Assembly: GCF_010692395.1 (NCBI RefSeq) | Contig: NZ_JAAHHS010000004.1 | Coordinates: 31,486-64,095, forward strand | Source of the DNA: Moorena sp. SIO3H5 | GTDB taxonomy: Bacteria > Cyanobacteriota > Cyanobacteriia > Cyanobacteriales > Coleofasciculaceae | Length of the DNA stretch: 32,610 nucleotides | Direction: 5' to 3' | Shown: positions 7,031-14,260 of the stretch, one piece after another | Layout of the letters: every line of letters begins with the position of its first letter | Numbering within the stretch: the stretch's first letter is position 1 | Translations under genes and position numbers: made by a program | The notes under the pieces: model-generated | Told to the model about the DNA's origin: nothing | The model's input: the letters and a program-made list of their open reading frames with translations, nothing else | Database searches by the model: none

Positions 7031-8103
7031 TTTAAAATGTTGATCGCAGCGTTGTGGTCACGGTCTAATTCACAGCCACATTTGCAGACGTGAGTTCTAG
7101 TAGATAGTGACTTCTTCACAACTTCGCCGCACTCAGAGCAGTTTTGACTTGTATAGGCAGGATTCACCGCAACAGTGACCCTGCCAAATTTCTGCCCAAA
7201 ATGCTCCAACCATTTCCTAAATTGATACCAACCTGCGTCGTTAATAGACTTAGCCAGACAGTGATTCTTGACCAGGTTTTTGACTCTTAAATCTTCATAG
7301 GCGACCAGGTCGTTAGACCGGACTACGCAACGTGCCAGTCTCTTGGCATGTTCTTCACGCTGCCTACTTATTTTAAGATGCTGTCTACCTAGTCTATTAA
7401 CGGCTTTGTTACGGTTAGATGAGCCTTTTTTCTTGCGAGATACTCGACGCTGATCAAACTTTAGACGCTTTTCTGCCTTACGGTAAAATCTGGGATTGGG
7501 TTCGGTATTTCCCCTAGAATCGGTATAAAACTCTTTTAGTCCTACATCCAGTCCTACGGTGGCATCTGCTGGATCCAACTGTTCACTTACATCAACAGAA
7601 ATGCAAAACTGAACATAATAACCATCAGCCCTTTTGACAATCCGAACCCGTTTGATAAGCTTTTCATCAAAGCGCCACAAGTCCCAAGTGCCTTTGAGTT
7701 TTAGTTTCCCGATTCCTTTCTTATCGCTGAAGGTAATTGATTTCTTGTCAGAAGAAAGCTTCCATCCTGATTGCTTATACTCAACCGACCTACAGTGTTT
7801 ATGAAAACGAGGATAGCCTTTCTTCCCAGGTACTTTTTTCTTGCAGTTTTCAAAGAAGCGAGAAATTGATGACCATGCTCTTTCAGCCGCAGCTTGTCGA
7901 GCAGTAGAGTTTAGTTCATTGGCAAACGGGAAATTCTTGGCTAGTATTCTACAGTACTTGTTTAAGTCGTATTTATTCAACCCTTTATTGTCCATCCACA
8001 GACGAAGACAACTATTTCTCACGAACTTGACTGTCCGGATTGCCTCGTTTACTGCTTGATATTGGTGGGGTTTTCCGTATGCTTTAAACTCTACTATGAT
8101 CAT
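6868..8103 (-). CDS. tnpB: RNA-guided endonuclease TnpB (IS200/IS605 type)
   Basis: This 411-residue protein is a TnpB nuclease, the ancestor-like relative of Cas12. TnpB cuts DNA matching its omega-RNA guide and so helps keep the element at its site. The N-terminal helix-turn-helix/wedge part is about residues 1-180. The split RuvC domain has D186 ([10 protein letters not shown]), E270 ([11 protein letters not shown]) and D349 ([12 protein letters not shown]). The zinc ribbon is C322/C325 (CSECG) with C340/C342/C344 (CKCGC). The basic motif [10 protein letters not shown] near 222-231 is typical. All catalytic residues are intact. About 50 residues after the catalytic core look like translated omega-RNA scaffold. 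Its stop codon lies inside the 3' end of the integrase gene, so the two genes are convergent and overlap by 44 bp. Confidence 0.93.
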   Translation of the reverse strand: MIIVEFKAYGKPHQYQAVNEAIRTVKFVRNSCLRLWMDNKGLNKYDLNKYCRILAKNFPFANELNSTARQAAAERAWSSISRFFENCKKKVPGKKGYPRFHKHCRSVEYKQSGWKLSSDKKSITFSDKKGIGKLKLKGTWDLWRFDEKLIKRVRIVKRADGYYVQFCISVDVSEQLDPADATVGLDVGLKEFYTDSRGNTEPNPRFYRKAEKRLKFDQRRVSRKKKGSSNRNKAVNRLGRQHLKISRQREEHAKRLARCVVRSNDLVAYEDLRVKNLVKNHCLAKSINDAGWYQFRKWLEHFGQKFGRVTVAVNPAYTSQNCSECGEVVKKSLSTRTHVCKCGCELDRDHNAAINILKRALGTVGHTGTWIDRRSRYANVDPNASGDSTSTFPGFDLVKQVGSLSEESPRL

Positions 8104-8260
8104 CAGAAATCGACCTTTTCTGTTCTGTTATTATGCTACCACAACTAGCGCAAACTAGCAAGTGTTTAGTGATATTTTTCTTAAAGGCGACTAAAGTCGC
8201 TATGCACTTTCATCTCCGCTCTAAAGAGACGGAGTTTTCAGTGTGAGGCGTTCTAATAAT

Positions 8261-8276
8261 CCAGCATTGAAGCTGG
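8261..8276 (-). terminator. Weak terminator-like hairpin after the oxidoreductase gene
   Basis: Read on the minus strand, CCAGC pairs with GCTGG around a 6-nt loop, about 45 nt after the stop of the Gfo/Idh gene, followed by an AT-rich run (ATTATTAG). The stem is short and there is no long T-run, so this is a weak call. Confidence 0.35.
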
Positions 8277-8320
8277 GCATTAACCTATCGTGATCATCTC
8301 AAGGGGAAATGAATAGCTAA

Positions 8321-9571
8321 TTATTTTGGCAACTGGGGAACAGTAACTGGCACTCCTCCTTGGTGAAGGGATTGGCTTAAACAAGTGAGAATGTGTACTA
8401 ATTGAGCACCAACCCAGCCAGATGATATTGATGAAGGTTGGGACAAGCGGACACTGTTAAGAAAGCGATCGCATACTGAATAAAGTGGTTCAAATGATTC
8501 GAGATCAAGAACTTCACGATGTTGACCAGCAGGGATAAAGTACTCCCCGTTCTGTTCAAAATAACCATGTTGGATAGTTAGGGGTGCTTGGGCAACCATT
8601 TCATCAAAAATCAAGGTTCCCTGTGTTCCTACAATCCCAAGCCGCCGCTGTTTATCTGGATTGAGCCAGCACAGATGAATGAATGCTTGGAAGCCAGTGG
8701 GATAGGTAAGTGTGACCTGAACTAAGTCAGCTAATCCTTGAGGGGTTGAAGGTTGGAGGTTGGCAGGTTGAAGGTTAGCAGGTTGAAGGTTAGCAGGTTG
8801 AAGGTTAGCAGGTTGAAGGTTAGCAGGTTGAAGGTTAGTAGGTTGAAGGTTAGCAGGTTGAAGGTTAGCAGGTTGAAGGTTAGGAGGTTGAAGGTTAGGA
8901 GGTTGAAGGTTATCGGGTTTAAGGTTATCTGTTGTAACCGGCAAGTTGCTAACTTGAAAGTCTTTTTGAAACTGTAGCCACACCCTACCAGTAGCTTGGA
9001 CTTGAACAGGTAGCTGTCCTAAGCAATGGTTGAAAATAGCAATGTCGTGAATGGCTAAATCCCAGAGAGAATCGACATCTTGACGTACTGGTCCTAAGTT
9101 AGTACGGGCGGCGTATCCATAGCGTAAGTCTCCTAAGCATCCTGAGTTCACAACCTCTTGAGCACGCTTGACCGCTGGGTGAAATAGATAGGTATGGTCA
9201 ACCATGAGCTGTCGCTGCTGTTCTTGAGCCAGGTCGCACAATTCTAGACACTCAGCCACATCAAGGGTTAAGGGTTTTTCTGCTAAGACGTGTTTCCCCT
9301 GCTGTAGAGCATCCTTAATTAGGGTGTAATGGGTAACTGCTGGAGTAGCAATTACTACTGCCTCAATTGTCGGGATATCCCGTATCGATTCCCAATCTGT
9401 TGCCAAACGTACCTCAGGAGCGAGGTTATATTTATCTTTAATTGCTGCTAAGGTTTCTGGGTATGGATCAACCACTGCCACTAAGCAAGCATCAGGGTGT
9501 GTCAAAAAATTCCTGACCAAGTGTTTGCCCCAGCGACCTGCTCCCAATATCGCTACTCCGGTTTGTTTCAT
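8321..9571 (-). CDS. Gfo/Idh/MocA-family oxidoreductase with an in-frame pentapeptide repeat expansion
   Basis: This is an NAD(P)-dependent oxidoreductase, substrate unknown, probably acting on a sugar or sugar-like compound. The Rossmann start is VAILGAGRWGKHLV (residues 6-19). The family EKP motif has K99 (VLAEKPLTLD), and H175 with D176 in LAIHDIAIF fit the catalytic pair of the C-terminal domain. Residues 216-275 are twelve tandem NL(Q/K)Px pentapeptides, mostly NLQPA, encoded by a 15-bp DNA repeat. Without them the protein would be about 356 residues, a normal size. The insert sits in a loop of the C-terminal domain. The start codon overlaps the rnc stop as ATGA (9568-9571), so it is translated in an operon with rnc. 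Confidence 0.9.
   Translation of the reverse strand: MKQTGVAILGAGRWGKHLVRNFLTHPDACLVAVVDPYPETLAAIKDKYNLAPEVRLATDWESIRDIPTIEAVVIATPAVTHYTLIKDALQQGKHVLAEKPLTLDVAECLELCDLAQEQQRQLMVDHTYLFHPAVKRAQEVVNSGCLGDLRYGYAARTNLGPVRQDVDSLWDLAIHDIAIFNHCLGQLPVQVQATGRVWLQFQKDFQVSNLPVTTDNLKPDNLQPPNLQPPNLQPANLQPANLQPTNLQPANLQPANLQPANLQPANLQPANLQPSTPQGLADLVQVTLTYPTGFQAFIHLCWLNPDKQRRLGIVGTQGTLIFDEMVAQAPLTIQHGYFEQNGEYFIPAGQHREVLDLESFEPLYSVCDRFLNSVRLSQPSSISSGWVGAQLVHILTCLSQSLHQGGVPVTVPQLPK
8744..8925. repeat. 15-bp minisatellite inside the oxidoreductase gene
   Basis: About twelve units of 15 bp (consensus AGGTTAGCAGGTTGA on the plus strand, ACCTTCAACCTGCTA on the coding strand) run head to tail. The middle units are near-identical and the edges are diverged (AGGTTATCGGGTTTA; AGGTTGGAGGTTGGC), the pattern expected from slippage in the centre. 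Every unit is a multiple of 3, so the reading frame is kept. Confidence 0.95.
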
Positions 9572-10281
9572 TTTTCGCCTCTCAATTCCAGAAATGCTTG
9601 TTTGGCTGCTGCTTGTTCCGCAGCTTTTTTCGATCTTCCTGTACCTTCACCTAATTGTCGATTTTGTAGCCAAACTTGGGCAGTGAAGCGGTTGTTTGCC
9701 CCATGCACTTGTAGGTTTTCCGTCAGATGATACTTTGGGAGCAGTTTGTAGTGAGCTTGAGTCCATTCCTGAAGAGCATCTTTGTAGTTTTGGCGGGCGG
9801 GGTCTTGACGAATTTCAGTAGTCAGTTTTTGTAAGTGAGGGTCTAGCCAAGGACGGACTAATTCTAGGGTATGGGTACTTAAATATAATGCTCCCAATAC
9901 TGCTTCAAAGGCATCAGCTAACCGGGATGTTTCCCCAGCTTTGTCCCCAGCGGCACTATTGGAAACGAGTAAATAACGCTCTAGCCCATAGCTGCGAGCG
10001 AGTTGAGACAGAATGCGATCGCTTACCAGTACAGAACGAATGGCAGCAAACTCACCAACGGAAGAGTTAGGATAATTTTCCCATAGCCATTCTGAGCTAG
10101 CTAAACGTATAACAGCATCACCAACAAATTCCAACTGCTCATAGTTGTGTTCTGCTGAGATACTACAATGAGTCAGTGCTAAATCTAGCAACAACCAATT
10201 CACAGCTGTAGTCTGAGATAGTCCTAACTTTTGAACTAACTTCTCTAATTGCTTCTGACGACGGGGGTCTTTGATGGTCAT
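9568..10281 (-). CDS. rnc: Ribonuclease III
   Basis: This 237-residue double-strand-specific endoribonuclease matures rRNA and processes other RNAs in the cytoplasm. The catalytic domain (residues 10-150) has the signature YEQLEFVGDAVIRL with E48, E51 and D55, and the second acidic pair D123 and E126 in LADAFEAVLGALYL. The double-stranded RNA binding domain follows at about 163-235 (YKDALQEWTQ ... GTGRSKKAAEQAAAKQAFLEL). The usual ERLEFLGD motif is EQLEFVGD here, a mild variation that keeps all metal ligands. The length is normal. It begins 86 bp after the 3' end of rnpB on the same strand and overlaps the oxidoreductase gene by 4 bp. Confidence 0.95.
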   Translation of the reverse strand: MTIKDPRRQKQLEKLVQKLGLSQTTAVNWLLLDLALTHCSISAEHNYEQLEFVGDAVIRLASSEWLWENYPNSSVGEFAAIRSVLVSDRILSQLARSYGLERYLLVSNSAAGDKAGETSRLADAFEAVLGALYLSTHTLELVRPWLDPHLQKLTTEIRQDPARQNYKDALQEWTQAHYKLLPKYHLTENLQVHGANNRFTAQVWLQNRQLGEGTGRSKKAAEQAAAKQAFLELRGEK

Positions 10282-10340
10282 GGGTTGTCTTTTGTCCTGA
10301 GTCAGAGAGTCTTTTGTGACTAACCAGAGTCTGGGAGTAC

Positions 10341-10361
10341 TAATGACTAATGACTAATGAC
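10341..10361. repeat. Heptamer repeat TAATGAC x3
   Basis: Three perfect copies of TAATGAC lie between the 3' end of rnpB and rnc. They belong to the short tandem heptanucleotide class seen at several intergenic sites in this window. Confidence 0.8.
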
Positions 10362-10367
10362 TAAATT

Positions 10368-10816
10368 GAGAGAAAGTCGGACATAAGCCGGGTTCTGTTC
10401 TCCCTAGCAACAATCAACATGCTACTAAAGAGGGTGGTTATCTATCTAGGACGGCTGTTACCAGACGCCTCATGCGGTTCTCCATATCCGGAACTGGTAA
10501 AAGACCAACCGTAGTTCCTCTCGACCTTGCTCCCAACCGGGGTTTACCGAGCCAGCACCTCTCGATGCTGCTGGTGCGCTCTTACCACACCTTTGCACCC
10601 TTACCTGTGAAAGAATCAGGAAAAAGGCCGGAAGAATACATTCATCCTGGAGCCTTCTACCTTTATCCTTCCCATCGGCGGTATGTTTCTGTGGCACTAT
10701 CCTCACGGTCACCCGCACTGGGCGTTACCCAGCAAGTTTGGTCTTTCGGGAGCCCGGACTTTCCTCAGACTCGCAGAAAAATGCGAATCCGCAACCACCT
10801 GCGCCTACTTTCTCTC
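10368..10816 (-). ncRNA. rnpB: RNase P RNA, bacterial type A (cyanobacterial)
   Basis: This is the catalytic RNA of RNase P, which makes the 5' ends of tRNAs. Read on the minus strand, the 5' core GAGGAAAGTCCGGGCTCCC is at 10748-10766, followed by ACCCAGTGCGGGTGACCG. The 3' end has the universal ACAUAAGCCGGGUUCUGU-complementary region (10381-10398). P1 can be read directly: GAGAGAAAGT at the 5' end (10807-10816) pairs with ACTTTCTCTC at the 3' end (10368-10377), which fixes both ends within a few bases. P3 is ATTCGCA/TGCGAGT, and P8 is CGG-GTGA-CCG with a GNRA loop. The length of about 449 nt is normal for cyanobacteria. Confidence 0.95.
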
Positions 10817-10822
10817 TACTCT

Positions 10823-10828
10823 AGTTTA
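10823..10828 (-). promoter_or_regulatory. Predicted -10 element of rnpB
   Basis: TAAACT on the minus strand lies 6 nt upstream of the 5' end deduced independently from the P1 helix (10816), the right distance for a sigma70-type -10 box. No convincing -35 is seen. The same TA(A/C)ACTAGA context recurs at the rnpB remnant near 32317. Confidence 0.5.
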
Positions 10829-10957
10829 GACTTGATTAGGGATTGGTTGTTAGCTGCTGGAGTTGGAGTTAATCCAGAGGCAGACACCATTATCTGTCCC
10901 AGGAGCAACAACTAGGGAAATGGAATGGGCATTGGAACCGCTACGCGAACGCAAAAG

Positions 10958-11335
10958 CTAATCCTCTAGAATTTGTTGGATTACACTCCTAAGATCTTTG
11001 TCATCAGGGCGTTTTTCAAACTGCTCATGAGTGTATATCCAAACAAGTGTAATAACTGATCTGTTTGTATTAACTACATAGATCAATCTGATTTGTCCAG
11101 AAGCGCCTTGGGCAAACCTAAACTCTAGTTTATGAAATGTGCATCCTTGCGGTAACTTACTCTTTTTTGGTAAAGGTTCTTGGCGGGAATTCCTGGGATA
11201 TGGGTCTTGTTTTAAATTTTCTACGATTTGGGTGACAAGCTCAACAAAGCTATTCCCGTGAACTTTCGCAACTTTTTTTAAAGAAGGCTTGAACTTATGT
11301 GACGCTTCAATCGAGAAGGGATTTGATCCAGTCAC
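10958..11335 (-). CDS. RelE/ParE-superfamily toxin of a Panacea toxin-antitoxin pair
   Basis: This 125-residue protein has a RelE/ParE-like fold pattern. An N-terminal helix (SFVELVTQIVENLKQDPYP) is followed by a basic segment (RQEPLPKKSKLP) and a beta-strand core, FHKLEFRF...GQIRLIYVVNTNRSVITLVWIYTHEQF, with positively charged residues. Its C-terminal EKRPDDKDLRSVIQQIL resembles the HTHEEFKKRP ending of RelE-like toxins in cyanobacteria. Such toxins usually cut ribosome-bound mRNA or poison gyrase; which applies here cannot be told. The only methionine is residue 1, so the 28-29 bp overlap with the antitoxin gene is probably real and couples their translation. This call rests on fold pattern and gene context. 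Confidence 0.7.
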   Translation of the reverse strand: MTGSNPFSIEASHKFKPSLKKVAKVHGNSFVELVTQIVENLKQDPYPRNSRQEPLPKKSKLPQGCTFHKLEFRFAQGASGQIRLIYVVNTNRSVITLVWIYTHEQFEKRPDDKDLRSVIQQILED

Positions 11336-11894
11336 CCACTTCTCCTTTACAAATAAGATTTGAAGATGGAGAAGTAAAAGCGTCCTCCAAAACTGCTGAT
11401 ATCACCGATTCATATGCAGGGTGCTGACGTTCTATTTCATCAAGCTTCTGCTCACCTAGTGCTTTCATATCCTTACGAAGAATTGGCTCAGTTGACCTAG
11501 CGTCAGATCGTAAACCTTTGCGAGCTTTTTGCCAAGGAAACTCGCAGTGGGTCATATTACTAAGTCGAAAAGCATGGTAGCCACCAAAATAGTCCCAAGT
11601 TTCTTCTAGAAGCTCTATCTTCTCATCAGGGATAGTTGAGAGGAAGTCTTTTTTAGGGATAGGTAATTGCTCAGCTTCAAACTTACTGTAAAAGCTGTAA
11701 GCACGAGGACACACAGGACCGTATCGCCATGCTTGAATTTGTTCATCAAACAATGGCTGATCGTAAAGGGCTAGATGTAGGCTTTGTGCATAATACAGAA
11801 GCTTTTGAAGCTTCATGTTGGTCATTTCAGCTTCCATGCCATCATCGTAAGCTTTTACGATGAAGTAGCGAGCCGCATTGAGACAATCAAGCAT
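11307..11894 (-). CDS. Panacea-domain (DUF4065/SocA-like) antitoxin
   Basis: This 195-residue protein begins with a clear Panacea domain (residues about 5-130): AARYFIVKAYDDG, MTNMKLQKLLYYAQSLHLAL, PLFDEQIQAWRYGPVCPRAY and LSNMTHCEFPWQKARKG are the family landmarks. Panacea is a promiscuous antitoxin domain that pairs with unrelated toxins, RelE-like ones among them. The C-terminal 50-60 residues are an extension that probably contacts the toxin. The antitoxin gene comes first and overlaps the toxin gene, as in many pairs of this kind. A perfect palindrome overlapping the promoter suggests autoregulation. A stand-alone SocA-like proteolytic adaptor is the alternative, but the adjoining toxin-like gene argues against it. 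Confidence 0.85.
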   Translation of the reverse strand: MLDCLNAARYFIVKAYDDGMEAEMTNMKLQKLLYYAQSLHLALYDQPLFDEQIQAWRYGPVCPRAYSFYSKFEAEQLPIPKKDFLSTIPDEKIELLEETWDYFGGYHAFRLSNMTHCEFPWQKARKGLRSDARSTEPILRKDMKALGEQKLDEIERQHPAYESVISAVLEDAFTSPSSNLICKGEVGDWIKSLLD

Positions 11895-11965
11895 AACTTA
11901 GACTCGCAAATCTAATTTAAATAACCTTTAATAGTAGCAATTTATCATAATTGCTTGTCTGTACC

Positions 11966-12009
11966 ATTATAACCCAAAATAAGTCAATAGTACATTTATA
12001 CTATTGACT
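11966..12009 (-). promoter_or_regulatory. Promoter and palindromic operator of the Panacea toxin-antitoxin operon
   Basis: A perfect -10 TATAAT (minus strand, 11966-11971) lies about 75 bp before the antitoxin start. Just upstream is the perfect inverted repeat AGTCAATAGTA / TACTATTGACT (11982-11992 and 11999-12009, 6-nt spacer), which would cover the -35 region. A second, weaker palindrome GCAATT/AATTGC (11937-11954) lies near the expected start point. This is the usual layout for repression by an antitoxin or antitoxin-toxin complex; binding is inferred. Confidence 0.6.
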
Positions 12010-12019
12010 AGACCAGTTG

Positions 12020-12047
12020 TTCGCGTAGCATGGCCAAAAGGCCATCG
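12020..12047. repeat. Dispersed palindromic repeat (TTCGCGTAGCATGGCC type)
   Basis: TTCGCGTAGC is followed by the hairpin ATGGCC-AAAA-GGCCAT (12030-12045). It is the same family as the copies at 5601-5624, 6967-6990, 14197-14220 and 22533-22560, with a variable loop. It is followed by GTGGTG-AAA-CACCAC (12065-12079), another hairpin. Confidence 0.7.
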
Positions 12048-12111
12048 ATAGCAATCCGATTTTAGTGGTGAAACACCACAAGAGGGAGAGAGGGGTAAGA
12101 AGGGAAAGAAT

Positions 12112-12410
12112 ATGACTATTTTTATTAACAAATTAATTTCCATCGGGCTGGATCACGTACAAGGAAATCTAGCTTGATGGGATCACTCTCAAATAACTAT
12201 TGCGCTGAAAATACTCTTCGACGAAGATGCCTCAAGTAGTGGCATTGGTGAATATTGGAATCCAAAGGATAGTTGCCTCAGTTACCAATTAAGTAGTGGG
12301 ACAAACGTTTTGATAACTGTGTTAACTTTGGTGAAGTTAACTCAAAGCTGATCAGCTATAAAGATGGTTCGTATTTTACATTTCTTAATATAATTTCATT
12401 TATTTATTGA
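12112..12410 (+). pseudogene. Decayed small gene between the toxin-antitoxin pair and mgtE
   Basis: A purine-rich site (AGAAGGGAAAG) sits 5 nt before an ATG. The frame MTIFINKLISIGLDHVQGNL is stopped by TGA at 12175, resumes WDHSQITIALKILF ... YWNPKDSCLSYQL, and then shifts to another frame reading DKRFDNCVNFGEVNSKLIS to SYFTFLNIISFIY and a TGA at 12408-12410. The good ribosome site and coherent pieces in two frames suggest a gene of about 95 residues broken by a stop and a frameshift. I do not recognise the family. Confidence 0.4.
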
Positions 12411-12416
12411 TTTCCG

Positions 12417-12495
12417 ACTAATTACCAAGTACTAATTACTAAGTACTTGGTAATTAGTACTAATTACCAAGTACTAATTACCAATTACCAATTAC
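12417..12495. repeat. Inverted and tandem AATTACCAAGTACT repeats
   Basis: ACTAATTACCAAGTACT (12417-12433) and its perfect complement AGTACTTGGTAATTAGT (12442-12458) form a hairpin. It is followed by further direct copies of TAATTACCAAGTAC and ATTACCA. It lies 90-165 bp before mgtE and may end transcription from upstream or be a simple slippage repeat. Confidence 0.7.
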
Positions 12496-12582
12496 CGATG
12501 AGTCTTGGAGCAGGTACAAAAGCATCTAGACTTGAGTCAGCACTGACAAACAAGTAAAACCTACTCTTGAGGAGGGTTTGCA

Positions 12583-13974
12583 TTGACTGAAAACCAAATT
12601 TCCCTCCAGACAATCTCGCGTAGTGAACTGCGACAGCTGGTGCGTTCTCAACTGCAGATACTGCTGGAGCAAGGTAATCTTCAGGGTGCTAAGCAAGTGC
12701 TGGTACCAGTACAACCAGTAGACATTGCGGAAGCGATTGAAGGATTACCGGAAGCAATGCAAGTGATTGCCTTCCGCTTATTGTCTAAATCTGAGGCCAT
12801 TGAGGTGTATGAAAATCTTGACTCCAGTGTCCAACAGTCTCTAGTTGAGAAGTTTAAACATCAGGAGGTACTGGATATCGTAGATAAGATGTCGCCAGAT
12901 GATCGAGCGAAGTTGTTTGATGAGTTACCAGCTAAGGTAGTCCGACGCTTGCAGTCACAGTTAAGTCCCAAGGAGCGCCGAGCAACAGCCCTGTTGTTGG
13001 GGTATGAGGAGGGAACAGCAGGGCGAATCATGACCCCTGAATATATTTCCCTCAAGGAAAACTTGACGGTTAGCGAGACCTTGGATCAGATTCGTAGCTT
13101 AGCCAAAACCTCGGAAGTCGTATATTACCTATATATAACTGATAACTCTCGACATTTGACTGGGATTGTTTCCCTGCGGGATTTGGTGATTTCTTCCACC
13201 GAGACCACCATGGGTGAAATTATGACTCGTGATGTGGTTTATGTCCATACCTATGCAGACCAGGAAGAGGTAGCACGGATGATCCAACGCTATGACTTTC
13301 TGGCTGTACCAGTGGTTGACCGGGAGCAGCGTCTAGTGGGTATTGTCACTGTGGATGATGTGATTGATATCTTGGAGCAGGAAGCAACAGAAGATATGTA
13401 CGCGGTCGGTGGTGGTGTCCAATCGGAGGGAGATAATTATTTTCAAACCAATTTATTCACAGTTGCCCGCCGACGGGTAGTTTGGTTATTTGTCTTGTTA
13501 CTCACTAATACGGTTACGGGTACGATTATAAAGTCCCAAGAGTCTATTTTGCAGCAGGTTGTTACCCTAGCAGCTTTTATCCCTTTACTCACTGGCACTG
13601 GTGGTAATGTGGGAGCTCAGTCTTCTACGGTGGTGATTCGCGGCTTGAATACTGATGAAATTCGTGACTTAGGCCCCGGTCAAGTGATTTGGCGAGAGGC
13701 ACTGGCGGGGTTATTACTAGGAGTAATTCTGGGTACGATGGCTACTGGATGGGCTTACTGGTTACAAGGAGATTTGTCAGTAGCCCTATCGGTGGGAGTG
13801 AGTCTGATTGCGATCGCACTTTTAGCATCAATTGCCGGTTCAGCCTTACCGTTTCTGTTCCGTCATCTAGGCTTAGACCCAGCCCTGATGTCCGCACCAT
13901 TCATTACAACAGTTGTTGATGTCTTGGGTGTGCTGATTTATTTCAATATTGCTAAATCAGTCTTAGGGCTTTAG
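12583..13974 (+). CDS. mgtE: Magnesium transporter MgtE
   Basis: This 463-residue Mg2+-gated Mg2+ channel sits in the inner membrane. The cytoplasmic N domain is at about residues 15-135. Two CBS domains follow (about 148-205 and 210-268), with acidic Mg2+-sensing residues (PDDRAKLFDEL, VTVDDVIDILEQE). The plug helix comes next and then five membrane helices from about 298. The pore hallmark GTGGNVGAQSS is at 338-348. D446 in TTVVDVLGVLIY matches the pore-lining Asp of the family. The start is a TTG preceded by GAGGAGGG with about 6-nt spacing; no in-frame ATG fits the ribosome site. The length is normal and it appears to be a single-gene unit. Confidence 0.95.
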   Translation: MTENQISLQTISRSELRQLVRSQLQILLEQGNLQGAKQVLVPVQPVDIAEAIEGLPEAMQVIAFRLLSKSEAIEVYENLDSSVQQSLVEKFKHQEVLDIVDKMSPDDRAKLFDELPAKVVRRLQSQLSPKERRATALLLGYEEGTAGRIMTPEYISLKENLTVSETLDQIRSLAKTSEVVYYLYITDNSRHLTGIVSLRDLVISSTETTMGEIMTRDVVYVHTYADQEEVARMIQRYDFLAVPVVDREQRLVGIVTVDDVIDILEQEATEDMYAVGGGVQSEGDNYFQTNLFTVARRRVVWLFVLLLTNTVTGTIIKSQESILQQVVTLAAFIPLLTGTGGNVGAQSSTVVIRGLNTDEIRDLGPGQVIWREALAGLLLGVILGTMATGWAYWLQGDLSVALSVGVSLIAIALLASIAGSALPFLFRHLGLDPALMSAPFITTVVDVLGVLIYFNIAKSVLGL

Positions 13975-13987
13975 CATCAAAGGCAAA

Positions 13988-14015
13988 AGGGAACAGGGAA
14001 CAGGGAACAGGGAAC
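13988..14015. repeat. Heptamer repeat GGGAACA x4
   Basis: Four perfect tandem copies of GGGAACA lie 14 bp after the mgtE stop. This is a cyanobacterial short tandem repeat; there is no terminator-like stem. Confidence 0.9.
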
Positions 14016-14112
14016 AAAAAAAACTAATCTGTACTTAAAATTGTCGCAAATCGCTAAAATTAACTGTATAACTAACTGTATAATTAACAGTCCTGGTGCC
14101 AGTACTTTTGAA

Positions 14113-14260
14113 CCTCCCCACCCGTCGCAGGGATGGGGATTCCCAGGCACAACCTAAATGGCTGTTAATTCCGTGGGCGTAACTTTCCCTCGGACCGTTC
14201 GCGTAGCGTGGCCTATGGCCAGGGTAGCTGAGTGGGGTCAATACCCAGTTGTTTTAGACC
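14113..14260 (-). ncRNA. Predicted omega RNA region of the second TnpB element
   Basis: By analogy with characterised TnpB systems, the scaffold should lie at the 3' end of tnpB up to the terminal hairpin at 14116-14138, with the guide read from flanking DNA below it. Unlike the first element, the tnpB stop (14213) leaves about 75-100 nt of non-coding DNA here. This holds the palindrome GTTCGCGTAGCGTGGCC (14197-14213 and on). The limits are inferred. Confidence 0.3.

Larger units (their letters stand above)
6859..8240 (-). mobile_element. IS200/IS605-type element carrying tnpB only
   Basis: The right end has the GC-rich subterminal hairpin CCCCGGTCTAAAGACGCGGGG (6861-6881). At the other end, beyond the tnpB start, lie two hairpins: GCGAC-TAAA-GTCGC (8187-8200) and CTCCG...CGGAG (8214-8234). 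No tnpA is present, so the element depends on a transposase supplied elsewhere. The exact left boundary is not fixed by the sequence; 8240 is an estimate. The right end overlaps the integrase reading frame. Confidence 0.7.

Noticed and set aside
8744..8925. Regular repeats that could suggest a CRISPR array
   Set aside because: The units are 15 bp, directly adjacent and without spacers, and they are read in frame within the oxidoreductase gene. This is a minisatellite.
10472..10915. Plus-strand frame of about 147 codons
   Set aside because: It lies almost wholly over the RNase P RNA gene on the other strand, whose conserved helices explain the sequence. There is no ribosome site and no recognisable protein.
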